The notes under the pieces were generated by a model. It was not told the origin of the DNA, did not search any database, and saw only the letters and a list, made by a program, of their open reading frames with translations. The translations under genes and the position numbers were made by a program. This document shows positions 51,551-64,000 of a stretch of DNA of 64,000 bases, piece after piece. The stretch is from the NCBI GenBank assembly GCA_023053575.1, contig JAKZAP010000008.1:5970715-6034714 (forward strand), read 5' to 3'. Each line of letters begins with the position of its first letter. Positions within the stretch are counted from its first letter, which is position 1. The stretch is from Branchinecta lynchi. Taxonomy: Eukaryota; Arthropoda; Branchiopoda; Anostraca; Branchinectidae.

Positions 51551-51773
51551 ACAAGAGCTAGAACCTTATATGTATAAACTAATTATGTCCAAATTGGTTT
51601 GGTCGGGTCCCTGGTACGCCTGCCAAGTTTCATCGTCCTAGCACGCTTTACATTACCACATCTGGAAGTATCCCAACTCGTAATCGTGGGACATAACGCC
51701 CGACCGATCGACCGACAGACGGAACTGCGATCGTTATATAGCACTTGAGCCAGAGCTGCAGGCACCATAAAAA
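51551..51773 (+). mobile_element. Family 1 mini-copy (223 bp)
   Basis: Starts AACAAGAGCTAGAACCTTAT and ends TATATAGCACTTGAGCCAGA then GCTGCAGGCACCATAAAA. Nearly all the interior is gone, but the GTTTCATCGTCCTAGCA tract and the 3' palindrome remain. It is a useful minimal form of the family. Confidence 0.6.
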
Positions 51774-51989
51774 CTTTATGCAGTGCCTGCAAATCCAAAG
51801 CAATACCGTGGCTAGCCCAAGGAAAATGGACTGGAAATGGCAAAAACACGAAAATCAGGTCGACCACCCACCAGCAAGAGGATTATTCCGATGAGCATTA
51901 CTGATTTCCAGATTGTTGCAAAAATAAGTTCAGTCCACTCGGGAAATCAACTCTCGCTGAGCGAAGGCGCCTCAAATTCTGCCGTCTAA

Positions 51990-52294
51990 GAGCGTGTTCC
52001 ATCCTACTTACCGTAGTTACTACGCATGAAGTCGCGAATTCTGGCTTTTTGCCGTCAAGGCTGGAACGATTTTTCTATTTTCCAGCAGGATCTCACGCCA
52101 GGAGCGAATCCGACCAATCACGTTCCAGAGATGCGTAGTTACTACGCTTACCACGCTCCCGAGCATGGTAAGCAAACAGTAACTATTAGTTACTATTCCG
52201 ACAAGGTTGGAACGGTCAGCGTAGTAACTTTTCTTGAGGATGGAACGGAAATAGTAACTAATAGTAACTATTGTTACAAGGGTGGAACACGCTC
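51990..52294. mobile_element. MITE type B (GAGCGTGTTCC ends), copy 2
   Basis: Inverted ends GAGCGTGTTCCATCC / GGTGGAACACGCTC enclose 305 bp, flanked by TAA on both sides (51987-51989, 52295-52297). It ends only 10 nt beyond the splice donor of the TGR exon 52314-52456. The same internal words (GTCAAGGCTGGAACG, AGTAACTATTAGTTACTATT) occur in the copy at 37699. Confidence 0.78.
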
Positions 52295-52313
52295 TAAATG
52301 ATCATAGACAAAC

Positions 52314-52456
52314 CTTTAGCGTGTGAGGATCAACAAATTCGGCAAAAGCATTCAAATAATCTACTTTCTTCTCTCGCAGGGCAACTCTGTATCCCCAATT
52401 CAAAGATCCTATGTAGCTCTGGACCCCGGTCACCATGTTCTGCCAGTCATGACTAA
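52314..52456 (-). CDS. TGR: TGR exon: FAD domain after the redox-active Cys pair
   Basis: Acceptor TTTTTCAG, donor GTTTGT, entered with one base completing Val. Reads [20 protein letters not shown], then [43 protein letters not shown] is a diagnostic thioredoxin reductase segment. The donor GTTTGT is weaker than in the other exons. Confidence 0.92.
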
Positions 52457-52644
52457 CTGAAAAAGAATGAATAAATAAATAAATATAAATTATTTGACTC
52501 GTGTCTCCTTAATCTCATTGACTAGCACTAAGAGCCATGCTTCTCTTTGAAAATCACTGCCCTTCATAGCGGATAAATAAACTCAAGCTCCCGAACCACT
52601 CCTGCAGAAAGCGAAGTCGTTAATATGTCTCGTCATTTTTACAG

Positions 52645-55060
<2,416 letters not shown>

Positions 55061-55067
55061 AAAAAGA

Positions 55068-56077
55068 AACAAGACCAAAGGTGTCGATGGGATGCCAAAA
55101 ATCTAATATCTGATTCAGAAAATCGGATCTTGTCTTCGCCAGATCAAGTCTTCGCCAGGCTAATCATCAGGGAAAACCAAGTTCAGATATCCTCTATAAG
55201 CCATATCTATTTTGACGATAGTGATCGAGACTTCCTACCTTCGTTCTGCCAAGTTTCCGGTTTCGCCAAGAAAATTCAGAAACAAATCCAGCGTGTCTCC
55301 TTATCCATATAAAGAACATCTAATCAACTTTGAATAAAAGTTTGACTTAAAACAAAAATCCGGTTGCAGCCGGATTCCGGACTAATTATATGTCCGGGTA
55401 AAAAATGATTGTCGTATACAGACTGAGCCTCTCTTCTTACCCTTTAATCTGTCATCTAATCGAACTTTTGCTTTTAACAAATTTTCCGGTTTTGGTCGGA
55501 TTCCGGGCGAACTAGTTGTCCGGCAATAAAATGGTTTTCCCCATCGTATTCAGCATGTCTTCTTACCCCCAAATCGAACATTTAAGCAACTTCAAATGAA
55601 ACTTTTACTTTTAACCAACTTTCCGGTTTTCACCGGATTCCGAACGAACTACTTAGTTCGGCGAGAAAATGGTTTTCACCACCGTGTTCAGAATTTCTTT
55701 TTACTCGACCATTACTCAACTTCAAATAAATCTTTTACTTTTAACCATTTTTCCGTATTTTGCCGGATTCCGGACGAACTACTTGTCCAGCGAGAAAACG
55801 ATTTTCATTATCGTGCTCAGCATGCCTTCTTACCCCATAATCGACATTAGCTGATTAAAAATATTTTGTTTGTCCCTTAATATGAACCCCCTCTCCCACC
55901 CCTAAATGTAGAGCTACATAGCCCATCTACGAACTTGACCTTACCCTTGACCCAATGAATCCTCACACCAAGTTCATCAAAATATATCATTCCACTCGAG
56001 AGTTACCGTGCTCACAGACAGACGGACATTTTTGCGATGTCATGGGTATCCCTCCACTTACGTTTTGGGATCCCAAA
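55068..56077 (-). mobile_element. Family 2 element, copy 4
   Basis: Reverse orientation: starts CAAGACCAAAGGTGTCGATG then GGATGCCAAAA and ends CTTACGTTTTGGGATCCCAA. Five internal units with GGATTCCGGACGAACTACTT-like words follow each other, one family period apart. About 1.0 kb. Confidence 0.68.
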
Positions 56078-56219
56078 AAGAGAAGCACATAGTAGCCTAC
56101 ATGAACCAAGTCTAAAATCGATAAGACATGAACAAAGGCTCGAGTAGGGTCTCAAAGCAGTGTATACTTTTTTTTTTACCCAGCCAGTGTTAAATTAATT
56201 AAGCTAATTATGTTAATTA

Positions 56220-56630
56220 AGCTTGATTCTGGTGTACTATCAATCAAGTTCTACAACGAATAGAGGAGAATCTTGGATTTCAACAATTTGTGAAGACATA
56301 GAGGTAGTGTGGTTCCTGATGGGAGGTATGCTTGCCAACTTTGTGAGAAGGAGGAAGAAAATTTGGACCATTTTCTCCGTAGATGCCCGAAACTTTCTGA
56401 TTTAAGGAAAATTTATCTAGAGGGTGTGATTTTATCACTTCCTGAAATTTTGAGCAATAGTAACCCTACCGTTATTACTCGAGTGGGCGTGTACATAGAT
56501 AAATGTTTAGAGCTAAGAAGGAGTCTGATTGTTTAAGTTATATTTTTGTTTTTGTTTGTTTGTGTATATGGCCCGTGGGCTTTTGAAATACACTAATCTA
56601 TCTATCTATCTATGTCAGTCAGTCAAATTT
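56220..56630 (+). mobile_element. LINE 3' fragment with (ATCT)n tail
   Basis: Reads YACQLCEKEEENLDHFLRRC, the CCHC-like end of LINE ORF2, then PKLSDLRKIYLEG. The 3' UTR ends GGGCTTTTGAAATACACTAA before ATCTATCTATCT. Related to the fragment at 47450. Confidence 0.65.
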
Positions 56631-56799
56631 CCATTTCTCGAGTCCAGTCGAAAGTGAATATTTTACCAAGTATCCGACATTCCTATTAATTTCATCAGAA
56701 TCTTATTTAATTTTTTCCGATCCGCAAACCCGACCCGCCCTGTGGGGGCCCAGTAAAACTGAAGCTGACAAACGGTCAGTTCGATCAATTTGGTTACGA

Positions 56800-56960
56800 C
56801 ATATTCTATTCTACCACTTTGCGATTTTCGCCGGATTCGGGTCTAATATGAGTTCGGTGAGAAAAGGAGACAGAGATTTAAACCAGCACATCTTCACCGG
56901 ATTCCGGTTGACCTACTGGTCCAGGCATAAAACAAAGCGCAAACCGCATGTCTCTACACC
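56800..56960 (-). repeat. Family 2 diverged fragment
   Basis: Two degraded internal units (TCGCCGGATTCGGGTCTAAT and TCACCGGATTCCGGTTGACC). Ends missing. Confidence 0.4.
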
Positions 56961-56999
56961 TTCAGAGACCCTCCTATCAATTTGATCACGAAATCCAAT

Positions 57000-57945
57000 A
57001 CAGGTGTGAACAAATGGTGAGATAATTTTACAGACTCGAAGAAGTGTACGAAAGCCACATTCTTTGGGTGCAGATTTTGCACAAGACGTAACAAAATAAT
57101 CTAAAGAGGTAACACAGCTTACTTGAGGAACAACTATTTCCCATCCACAATCATATTCGACTGAGCGACAAGCTCCGCACTAAGCTATAGCTTGGCGATT
57201 TCCTTTTCTTGTTACCATAGAAACTCGGTCCTAAGCTCTCGAATTCTCTATGGACAAAACGACAAAGCAGCTTTCAGAAAGATTGAAGAAAGACTCAACT
57301 CAACCCCCAAGAGAAGCGTAAATGCAATTAGCACGGCAAGGGAAATGGCCCTCTATTACCAGCATCGGATATCCCACAAGGCCAACTAAGACCATAGCCT
57401 AGTGCGCAGCAGTCAGGGGGTCGTATCTACAGAAGGAATAACAACCAATTATCTGAAACGTTTCACTATTATCACCGACAGAGCTTTTGTCGATACCAGA
57501 AACGAAACGAGGAAAGTGGTTAGAATGTAAGTCTGACACAAAATGCAAAAGATTCAATACAGTTCTATTATGTCATATTGTAATCGCTGCATGTCTTTTG
57601 TATTTTATCTCAATTTTATTCGCTCTTTCTCCAATCGAATACTCCATCTGGGTGAATCATTTGAACTAACCGAAGAAGTAATCTTTGTACCGACCGACCA
57701 CGGAAAAGACAGTTGTTATTTGATCAGTTTCGTTTCACCGGACTCTGGATGCATTTCCCATTAAAAATACACTGTCAGAAGTTTCATAACTGATAACACA
57801 AGGATGCGCGGTTTCAATAAATAACGCGTAACAGACACCACTTCCGATGTTGTCTGTTGTGTCTCAAAATGTTACGCATAATATGCGTTACCATCAGGAA
57901 GAGCCCAAAAAGCATCTGCTGAGTTTTCTGACATCGTGACGATAA
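57000..57945. other. TGR intron, nothing firmly recognised
   Basis: One open stretch at 57240-57389 reads KIEERLNSTPKRSVNAIS after a CATAG acceptor-like site on the + strand, but no family is recognisable. Confidence 0.3.
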
Positions 57946-57949
57946 AGAA

Positions 57950-59970
57950 GAAGACCAAAGGTTTCGATGGGATCCCAAAAATTCAATATCTGATCCAGAC
58001 AACTGAGTCTTGTCTTAGCCAGACCCAGACATCGCCAGACTCCTTGAACATTCTTACAATTAAAATTCAGAAACAGATTAAGGCCAAATAGCTACTCAAC
58101 TGAGAAAACCAAGTCCAGATATGGATTCAGCATGTGTGTTTACCCCTACAAGTCACATCTGTTTTGACGAACACTTCCTGCCACTTCTGCCAATTTCCCG
58201 GTTTCGGCCGAACTCCAGAACTACTTGTCCGGCGAAAAAAGAAAGCTCAAAAACGAACTCAGGGTATCTTCTTTCCCCAGTAATGAACATCCAATCAACT
58301 TCAAATAGAAATTTAACTTATAACAAAATTCCGACTCCAGCCGAATTCCGGGTCGAACTATATGTCCGGGTAAAATATGATCGTCAAACAGGGACTCAGC
58401 ATCTCTTCTTACCCCTAAATCGTTTATCTAATCAACTAGAAATAAAACTTTAACTTCAAACAGTTTTCCGGTTTTGGCCGGATTCCGGGCGAACTACATG
58501 TCCGGGTAGAAAATTGTTTTTACATAAGTGTTCAGCATGTCTTCTTGACCTAAATCAAACATCTAATCAACTCCAATAAAACTTTTAATGTTAACAAACT
58601 TTCCGGTCTGGGCCGGATTCCGGTCGAAATACTTGTCCGTCGAGAAAATAGTTTTCACCATTGTCTTCAGCATGTCTCTCTACCTCTAAATCGAACATTT
58701 AATCAACTTCAAATAAAACTTTTACTTTCAACAAACTTTCCGGTTTGGGCCGGATTCCGGGCGAAATACTTGTCCGTCGAGAAAATAGTTTTCACCATCG
58801 TCTTCAGCATGTCTTCCTACCCCCAAAATTGAACATCTAATCAACTTCAAATAAAACTTTTACTTTCAACAAGCTTTCCGGTTTTGGCCGGGTTCCGGGC
58901 GAACTACTTGTCTGATGACAAAATGGTTTTCACCATCGTGTTCAGCATATCTTCGTACCCCATAATCGACTATCACATTAGCTGTTTCAAAATATTTTGT
59001 TTGCCCCTTAATTTGAACCCCCTCCCACACCCCTAAATGTAGGGCTACAAAGCCCATCTACGAACTCATAAGGGAATGATATATTTTGATGAAACTTGGT
59101 GTGAGCATTCGTTGGTCATCGGACCAGTCAAGTTCGTAGATGGGCTTTGTAGCCCTATATTTAGGGGTGGGGGAGGGGGATCAAATTAAGGGGCAAACAA
59201 AATATGTCGAAACAGCTGGTTCGATAGTCGATTATGGGGTAAGAAGACATGCTGGACACGATGGTGAAAACCATTTTGTCATCGGACAAGTAGTTCGCCC
59301 AGAATCCGGCCAGAACCGAAAAGTTTGTTGAAAGTAAAAGTTTTATTTGAACCTGATTAGATGTTCGATTTAGGGTTAGGAAGACATGGTGAACACGATG
59401 GTGAAAACCATTTTCTCGACGGACAAGTAGTTCGCCCGGAATCCGGCCCAAACCGGAAAATTGTTAAAAGTTAAAGTTTTATCTGTGGTTGATTAGATCT
59501 CCGATTTCGAGGTAAGAAGAGATACTGAGTCCGATTGTGACAATCATTTTTAACCCGGACATATAGTTCGACCGGAATCCGGCTGGAGTAGGAAAATTTT
59601 GTATAAGTTAAATTTTTATTTGAAGTTGATTAGATGTTCATTATTGGGGAAAGAAGATACCCTGAGTTCGTTTTTTAGCATTATTTTTTCGCCCGACAAG
59701 TAGTTCTGGAGTTCGGCCGAAACCGGGATATTGGCAGAAGTGACAGGAAGATTTCGTCAAAACAGATATGACTTATAGGGGTAAACGCACATGCTGAATC
59801 CATATCTGAACTTGGTTTTCTCAGCTATTTGGCCTTAATCTGTTTCTGAATTGTAATAGTAAAAATATTTCAGGGAGTCTGGCGAAGACTGGATCTGGCG
59901 AAGACAAGACCTAGTTGTCTGGATCAGATACTAAATTTGTGGGACCCATCGAAACCTTTGGTCTTGTTTT
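57950..59970. mobile_element. Family 2 head-to-head inverted pair (2-kb palindrome-like)
   Basis: The left half (57950 to about 59065) is a reversed family 2 copy starting GACCAAAGGTTTCGATGGGA; the right half (about 59100-59970) is a forward one ending CCATCGAAACCTTTGGTCTT. They meet at the proximal parts (CTACAAAGCCCATCTACGAA and its complement TTCGTAGATGGGCTTTGTAG). The terminal GGGATCCCAAAACGTAAG of normal copies is missing at the centre. The left half carries at least four internal units at 137-bp spacing (near 58478, 58616, 58752, 58890). Confidence 0.75.
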
Positions 59971-59999
59971 TTAAGAAAAGAGTCAGTTCACTAATTTTG

Positions 60000-60300
60000 A
60001 TTTTCATCAATTTAAATTTAAATAGTTGCCAATTTAAACAAATATTGTTGGTTTGTAGAATTACGGTATTCTCCGGTCAAGGCCGTATCCAGGGGGGGGG
60101 ATAGAGGGTTGACCCCCCCCCCCTCCCCCCCCCCCCCAAAAAAAAAAAACAGACAAAAATAATCATTTGTATAGGCTTTTCCCTGTGATCTATGTCTTTT
60201 CTGTACTTTTTTGTCCAACCAGCAGGCAATAACCCCCCCCCCCCCCGAAATAAATTCCTGGATACGGGCCTGTCGCCGGTCGAAAATAACAACAATTCAT
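60000..60300. other. G/C-run sequence
   Basis: Contains long C and A runs at 60112-60148 with GTATCCAGGGGGGGGG and its counterpart CCCCCGAAATAAATTCCTGG at 60246. These outer words are roughly inverted and suggest another small repeat. No coding. Confidence 0.3.
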
Positions 60301-60659
60301 AAGTCATGGTTTTGTTTTACATGTAGGATATGCCGACCGTTTAATCCATCCTAACAGGGAATCTTTCGGGTCGGTAAGTCTCAGTTCGGTAAGTTTCTAT
60401 CTTATCACACTCCATCGAAATCATATAGCCTATCCGAAGTGAAAGTAATGACGATTCCGACCAAGAATTTTCTTCTTTCCATGCTGAGCTTCTACTAAAC
60501 TTTACTTACATCGACCAAGGTAATAGAGATTACAGAAAGACGGACGGACATACAGACCCATCCAGAACCTGGGGGAAGGGCAACTTCCATTACTTCCAAT
60601 CCTTTTTGTGCGGTCAGGCGGAACCGATTTTGTAAAGTCCGAAGATGATGTCGGGTGTA

Positions 60660-61110
60660 ATAAGACATTTTGTATTAAAACTTACTTTTAACAAACTTTC
60701 CAGTTTTGGCCGGATTCCGGGCGAACTACTTGTCCGACAAAAAAAGGTTTTCATCGTTGTCTTCAGCATGTCTTTTTACCCCATAATCGAATTATCTGTT
60801 TAAAAATATTTTATTTGCCCCTTATTTAAACCCCCTCCCCCACTTTTTATTCAAACAATGTTTACTACGGATAGTCAGCTATGATTCTTCATCAGCGATA
60901 TTTCGGCCCTTCTTGGCAAGGGTCCTTTGGCAAAGGACCCTTGCCAAGAAGGGCCGAAATATCGCTGATGAAGAATCATAGCTGACGTATCCGTTGTAAA
61001 CATTGTTTGAATAAATGTTTCAAAGTCAGCTTGGGCTCAAATAATATTTACCCTCCCCCACCCCTAAACGTAGGGCTACAGAGCCCATCTACGAACTCGA
61101 CCTTACTCTT
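60660..61110 (-). repeat. Family 2 fragment interrupted by a hairpin repeat
   Basis: An internal unit (GGCCGGATTCCGGGCGAACT) and the proximal part (CCCCACCCCTAAACGTAGGG, CATCTACGAACTCGACC) are separated by the long-hairpin repeat at 60846-61016. Confidence 0.55.
60846..61016. repeat. Long-hairpin repeat, copy 4 (best preserved)
   Basis: Two arms of about 78 bp, starting TTATTCAAACAATGTTTAC and ending GTAAACATTGTTTGAATAA, differ at only two or three positions. They are separated by almost no spacer (CCTTTGGCAAAGG centre). The core ATATTTCGGCCCTTCTTGGC is shared with the other copies; the neighbouring arm word TGATTCTTCATCAGCG is specific to this one. Confidence 0.9.
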
Positions 61111-61558
61111 GACCCAAAGAAATGGCTAGTGAATTTATTTTTGTCAGATTTTCTGGTTTGAAATTTTTTTATTTTTTTTCTCTGCGTGTAAACAAAATCT
61201 TGTCACCAAGATCGGATTCTGTTCAAGTTTTCCTGTACTTGTAAACGCTACATAAGAGAGTTATGAACCTCTCTATGTCATCACCTACAGAGATTCTTAT
61301 ATTGGAAAACCTCTTAAGAAAATTAGTACAAGGGAGAGTCAGTCAGTACATGGGAATTAGTACGTACATATCAGAAGAGGAAGTTGGGCCTCGACGTCAC
61401 ATCATTAAGTCTAAGATTCTGTATCAGCGCTTTATACTGTACAAGGGCCGTATAAAATTCAATGGAAAGACCTCACCTCAGTATAAACAAATACGTTAAC
61501 CTTATAATGGTTAAATGTTAAACTAGGAATACAAGCGGTTAAGTTTGATTTCTCTTAC

Positions 61559-61619
61559 CTCGCTCATCCAGCTCAATCGCAACAAACTGCTGGTTGATGG
61601 ACTTGAACAATTCTTTCAC
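61559..61619 (-). CDS. TGR: TGR exon: glutaredoxin domain, after the CxxC site
   Basis: 61 nt, acceptor TTTTGCAG and donor GTAAGA. Reads VKELFKSINQQFVAIELDER and leaves one base that combines with the next exon to make Asp. It matches the glutaredoxin helix and strand after the CPYC-type active site (family: KVKxLFxSL...xVVELD). The preceding exon, with the active-site Cys pair, was not found in the window. Confidence 0.85.
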
Positions 61620-61985
61620 CTGCAAAATGACATACGATACTAGTAGCAACATACTTGTCCTCTCAAAATCCAATTTTTAATGAAGATCAAGTAAACAGAC
61701 GGGAAAGAAATGGGATGAAACCCCTGTATCAGATCTTGGTCAAGGTCTCGACTGACAAACCCCCTCAATGACGCCAGGGTTATGATTAGTTGCAAAAGGG
61801 TGACTATAGTGTCATCCAACCACGTAGCTGGATCCAAATAACGTCATACTAAGCAAATATGGCCGTGACTGCTAAAACATAGCCACGATTTCTCATAATA
61901 AAGATGGGTCAATGCCAGTTTTGCTAGATGGTGGGCATTTGCGCGCTTTTTAGAGGCGGATGCGCTTTGATATTTCCCCATGTGC
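61620..61985. other. TGR intron or 5' flank, nothing recognised
   Basis: I searched the - strand for a CxxC-containing glutaredoxin exon and saw none. Confidence 0.35.
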
Positions 61986-61989
61986 TCAT

Positions 61990-62245
61990 TGCACCAAATT
62001 TGTGTATCTAAACTGATTGCAGGTTCAAAATGTGTCGATCCTCTCCAGTGCTCCATGCCTTGAAAGACAGCCAGCTGAACCGCTATGCGTGTTACCAAGA
62101 ACAAATAAGAGCAAGAACTGCTGTCTCCCTATCTCTGTCACACACCCAAGCTGAGTCGAGTCGACTCCCGACGCAAATGAGCGGAGGTGGATCTCACCCG
62201 GGACATCAAAAGTCGTTACCTCTACAGAGAAGGTGTGTAAACCAC
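61990..62245 (-). repeat. Unnamed repeat, copy 1 (inverted pair with 63510)
   Basis: Read on the - strand it has CACCTCCGCTCATTTGCGTC and TTCTTGCTCTTATTTGTTCT then TGGTAACACG. Nearly the same words, in the same order, occur on the + strand at 63538-63630. The open frames here are by-products. Confidence 0.5.
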
Positions 62246-62249
62246 TGAG

Positions 62250-63505
62250 GAAGAAAAATCGAATGGAGGCAGCAGTGATAAGCCTGTTCACACTGGGCTG
62301 GGCGGGCGCTTAAAAAGCGGTTGCCGGCTCATTGATTCAGACAAGCTTTCGGGGGTTGACAAGAAAATTCCGAAGCAATTAAGAATATATCAAAATATAC
62401 AGAAACTGCCATTTGATGCAAAGCAGATTTTACAGATGCATCAGATTTAGTTAAAAGTACGACAAACTGTATATATATCTGTATTGAAAAACCCAAAGGC
62501 CGTATACAGGTAACGTAAGATATACGGTAACGTAAATTGTCTCTTTTCGGGGTCAATTCAATTAAGTGGTGTCAATATCCAGAACAAGAAGAGATACATT
62601 TCTTTCCAGGGATTTGCTCTCATCTGAGAATATCTGATGAAAACAGGCAGATTCTTTAAAAAAAAAAAAGGCCGTCTTTCAGGTTTAATAGGCTCAGTGG
62701 AAATGAACAAATATTACGCAGATGGAATAGGCTTCTACTCTGACAAACTAACCAGAAACAATTTTGAATTAAATTTAAAAAAAAAAACTAAGACTTCTAT
62801 GTCGGTCCTAGACAAACTAGAACCCATGTGGCAAGGCCTCAGTACGAAAACCAAAGACTTTATTTGATTGGAAAATACACCGTTGACATCGAATTATTTG
62901 TAAGTAGTGAACTAAAAGACAAAGGAGATAGACAAAGTTGAGTTGAACTTTCGTCTTTCGATTAACTACTGAATCGAAATCTAACTCACTAAATCGAAAT
63001 GTATACAATTATACATTTCGGTAAAAAAGAAGAAAAACACAATGTACACTCACCTACTGGTGTTGTTTTGACTATTCCATGCTATTCTACCATTTCGGTA
63101 ATTTCAGTAATCCTCGAAAGCCTTAATTACGTTACTCTTAGTTTACAATCGTCTGACAAGCTTAATACTACAGATGTTGAAACTCAATGGGTCATGACTT
63201 CAGTGAGTGTGCTTCAAATCCCGGTTTGCATTGTGTGGTTCTCCCGAGAGACATAAAAAGGAATGTCACAAGGGATTTCAGTCTTCATATTGATGGTCAT
63301 GGTATAACAAAATCGATTGTGAATGACCATCGTCAAGTTCGCTTTTTGTTTTTCGCGTCACTAATATTCACTAATCAGACGCCAGCGTCTACTCAAACAA
63401 AATCAACGCTGTTTCCTTCCCGTGTGAACAGGCCAGAACATCCGCCTCGCTAGTGGCTACGTTGTTTTCTTCGTCAAGTGTGTAACGGCGGAGAGTCGGA
63501 GACCA
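62250..63505. other. Nothing recognised
   Basis: A/T-rich with short open frames. No repeat ends and no exon. Confidence 0.3.
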
Positions 63506-63509
63506 ACGA

Positions 63510-63680
63510 GTATACACGAGCGACCAAGAAATGGTTCCACCTCCGCTCATTGTTGTCGGAACATTTTTAGTCGGTGGATGGACGAGAGACCATTGTTCTT
63601 ACTCGTTATTTGTTCTTGGTGTTACGATATTTGGATCGGACAGTATACTCGCTGGTAAGCAGTTCTTGTCTTGCACATCA
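63510..63680 (+). repeat. Unnamed repeat, copy 2
   Basis: CACCTCCGCTCATTGTTGTC followed by TCTTACTCGTTATTTGTTCT then TGGTGTTACG. The frame starting at ATG 63531 with a donor-like GTAAGC looks like a first exon, but its sequence is this repeat. Confidence 0.5.
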
Positions 63681-63684
63681 CAGA

Positions 63685-64000
63685 ACCAGAGGCATGATTG
63701 TCCAAAATGTATGGTAGAAGGGGGGGGGGGGTATCTATCGACTGCTTCGTCATTTTTACCGACTGTTTTCGAAACAAACGATTGTTTGAAGATAAAAAAT
63801 CACTGCTTTTACAAAAAAAAAGTCGTAACTCATAAGTAACTCATAACTTAGACCAAATTAAAATTTCAGAAATGTCTCTTCGTTTTAATATTTTGATATA
63901 ATCTACTGTTTTATGAAAAATCTACTATTTTCAAGAAGGATTGCAGCGCTTCTCGCAAACTCACAACATGGGGTTTATCCGATTTCGTAAAAACAAGAAG
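63685..64000. other. Nothing recognised
   Basis: Contains a G run at 63720-63730. No exon or repeat end. Confidence 0.3.

Noticed and set aside
63531..63653. First exon of a + strand gene (ATG in good context, hydrophobic peptide, donor GTAAGC)
   Set aside because: Its key words recur in reverse orientation at 61990-62245, so it is repeat sequence; no family match.

Overview
The window is nuclear DNA from a multicellular animal, most likely a marine-type invertebrate with a repeat-laden genome. Both host genes have short exons with GT-AG boundaries and introns up to about 9 kb, one of them uses animal-type selenocysteine decoding, and most of the rest is transposon sequence. I cannot name the species. 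There are no bacterial-style operons and no CRISPR.

Two host genes face each other tail to tail. On the + strand, nine exons between 4804 and 27389 encode the C-terminal ~680 residues of a CLCA-family protein (calcium-activated chloride channel regulator): second half of the VWA domain, the CLCA beta domains, an FN3-like domain, a Thr-rich mucin-like stalk and a C-terminal hydrophobic segment. Its N-terminal metalloprotease part lies before base 1. On the - strand, ten exons between 61619 and 31759 encode most of a thioredoxin-glutathione reductase (glutaredoxin domain fused to thioredoxin reductase), ending in Gly-Cys-Sec-Gly. In-frame TGA at 31765-31767 is the Sec codon, and a good SECIS hairpin lies at 31384-31463 before a poly(A) signal at 31318-31323. 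The glutaredoxin CxxC exon and start codon lie beyond the recognised part. All exon junctions used for both genes are phase-consistent.

The introns are packed with mobile DNA. The highlight is an apparently complete DIRS-type tyrosine-recombinase retrotransposon (39340-43692) with gag-like, RT/RNase H/methyltransferase-like and recombinase frames, inverted terminal repeats and the diagnostic internal complementary region. There is also a LINE with a 568-codon intact RT frame (35410-37116) and four degraded LINE pieces. Two large non-autonomous families dominate. Family 1 (ends ATGGCACTTG / CAAGTGCCAT, 3' hairpin, internal tandem repeats) looks Helentron-like; family 2 has GGGATCCC-containing ends and ~137-bp internal repeats. 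Smaller families include MITE-like elements of three types, a SINE, and a family of long hairpins whose arms match within each copy but differ between copies.

Reading order: 1-4.8 kb repeats; 4.8-27.4 kb CLCA exons with family 1/2 copies in the introns; 27.4-31.3 kb intergenic with two hairpins and a MITE; 31.3-61.6 kb the reductase gene with LINE, DIRS and repeats in its introns; 61.6-64 kb unassigned sequence with an inverted pair of another repeat.
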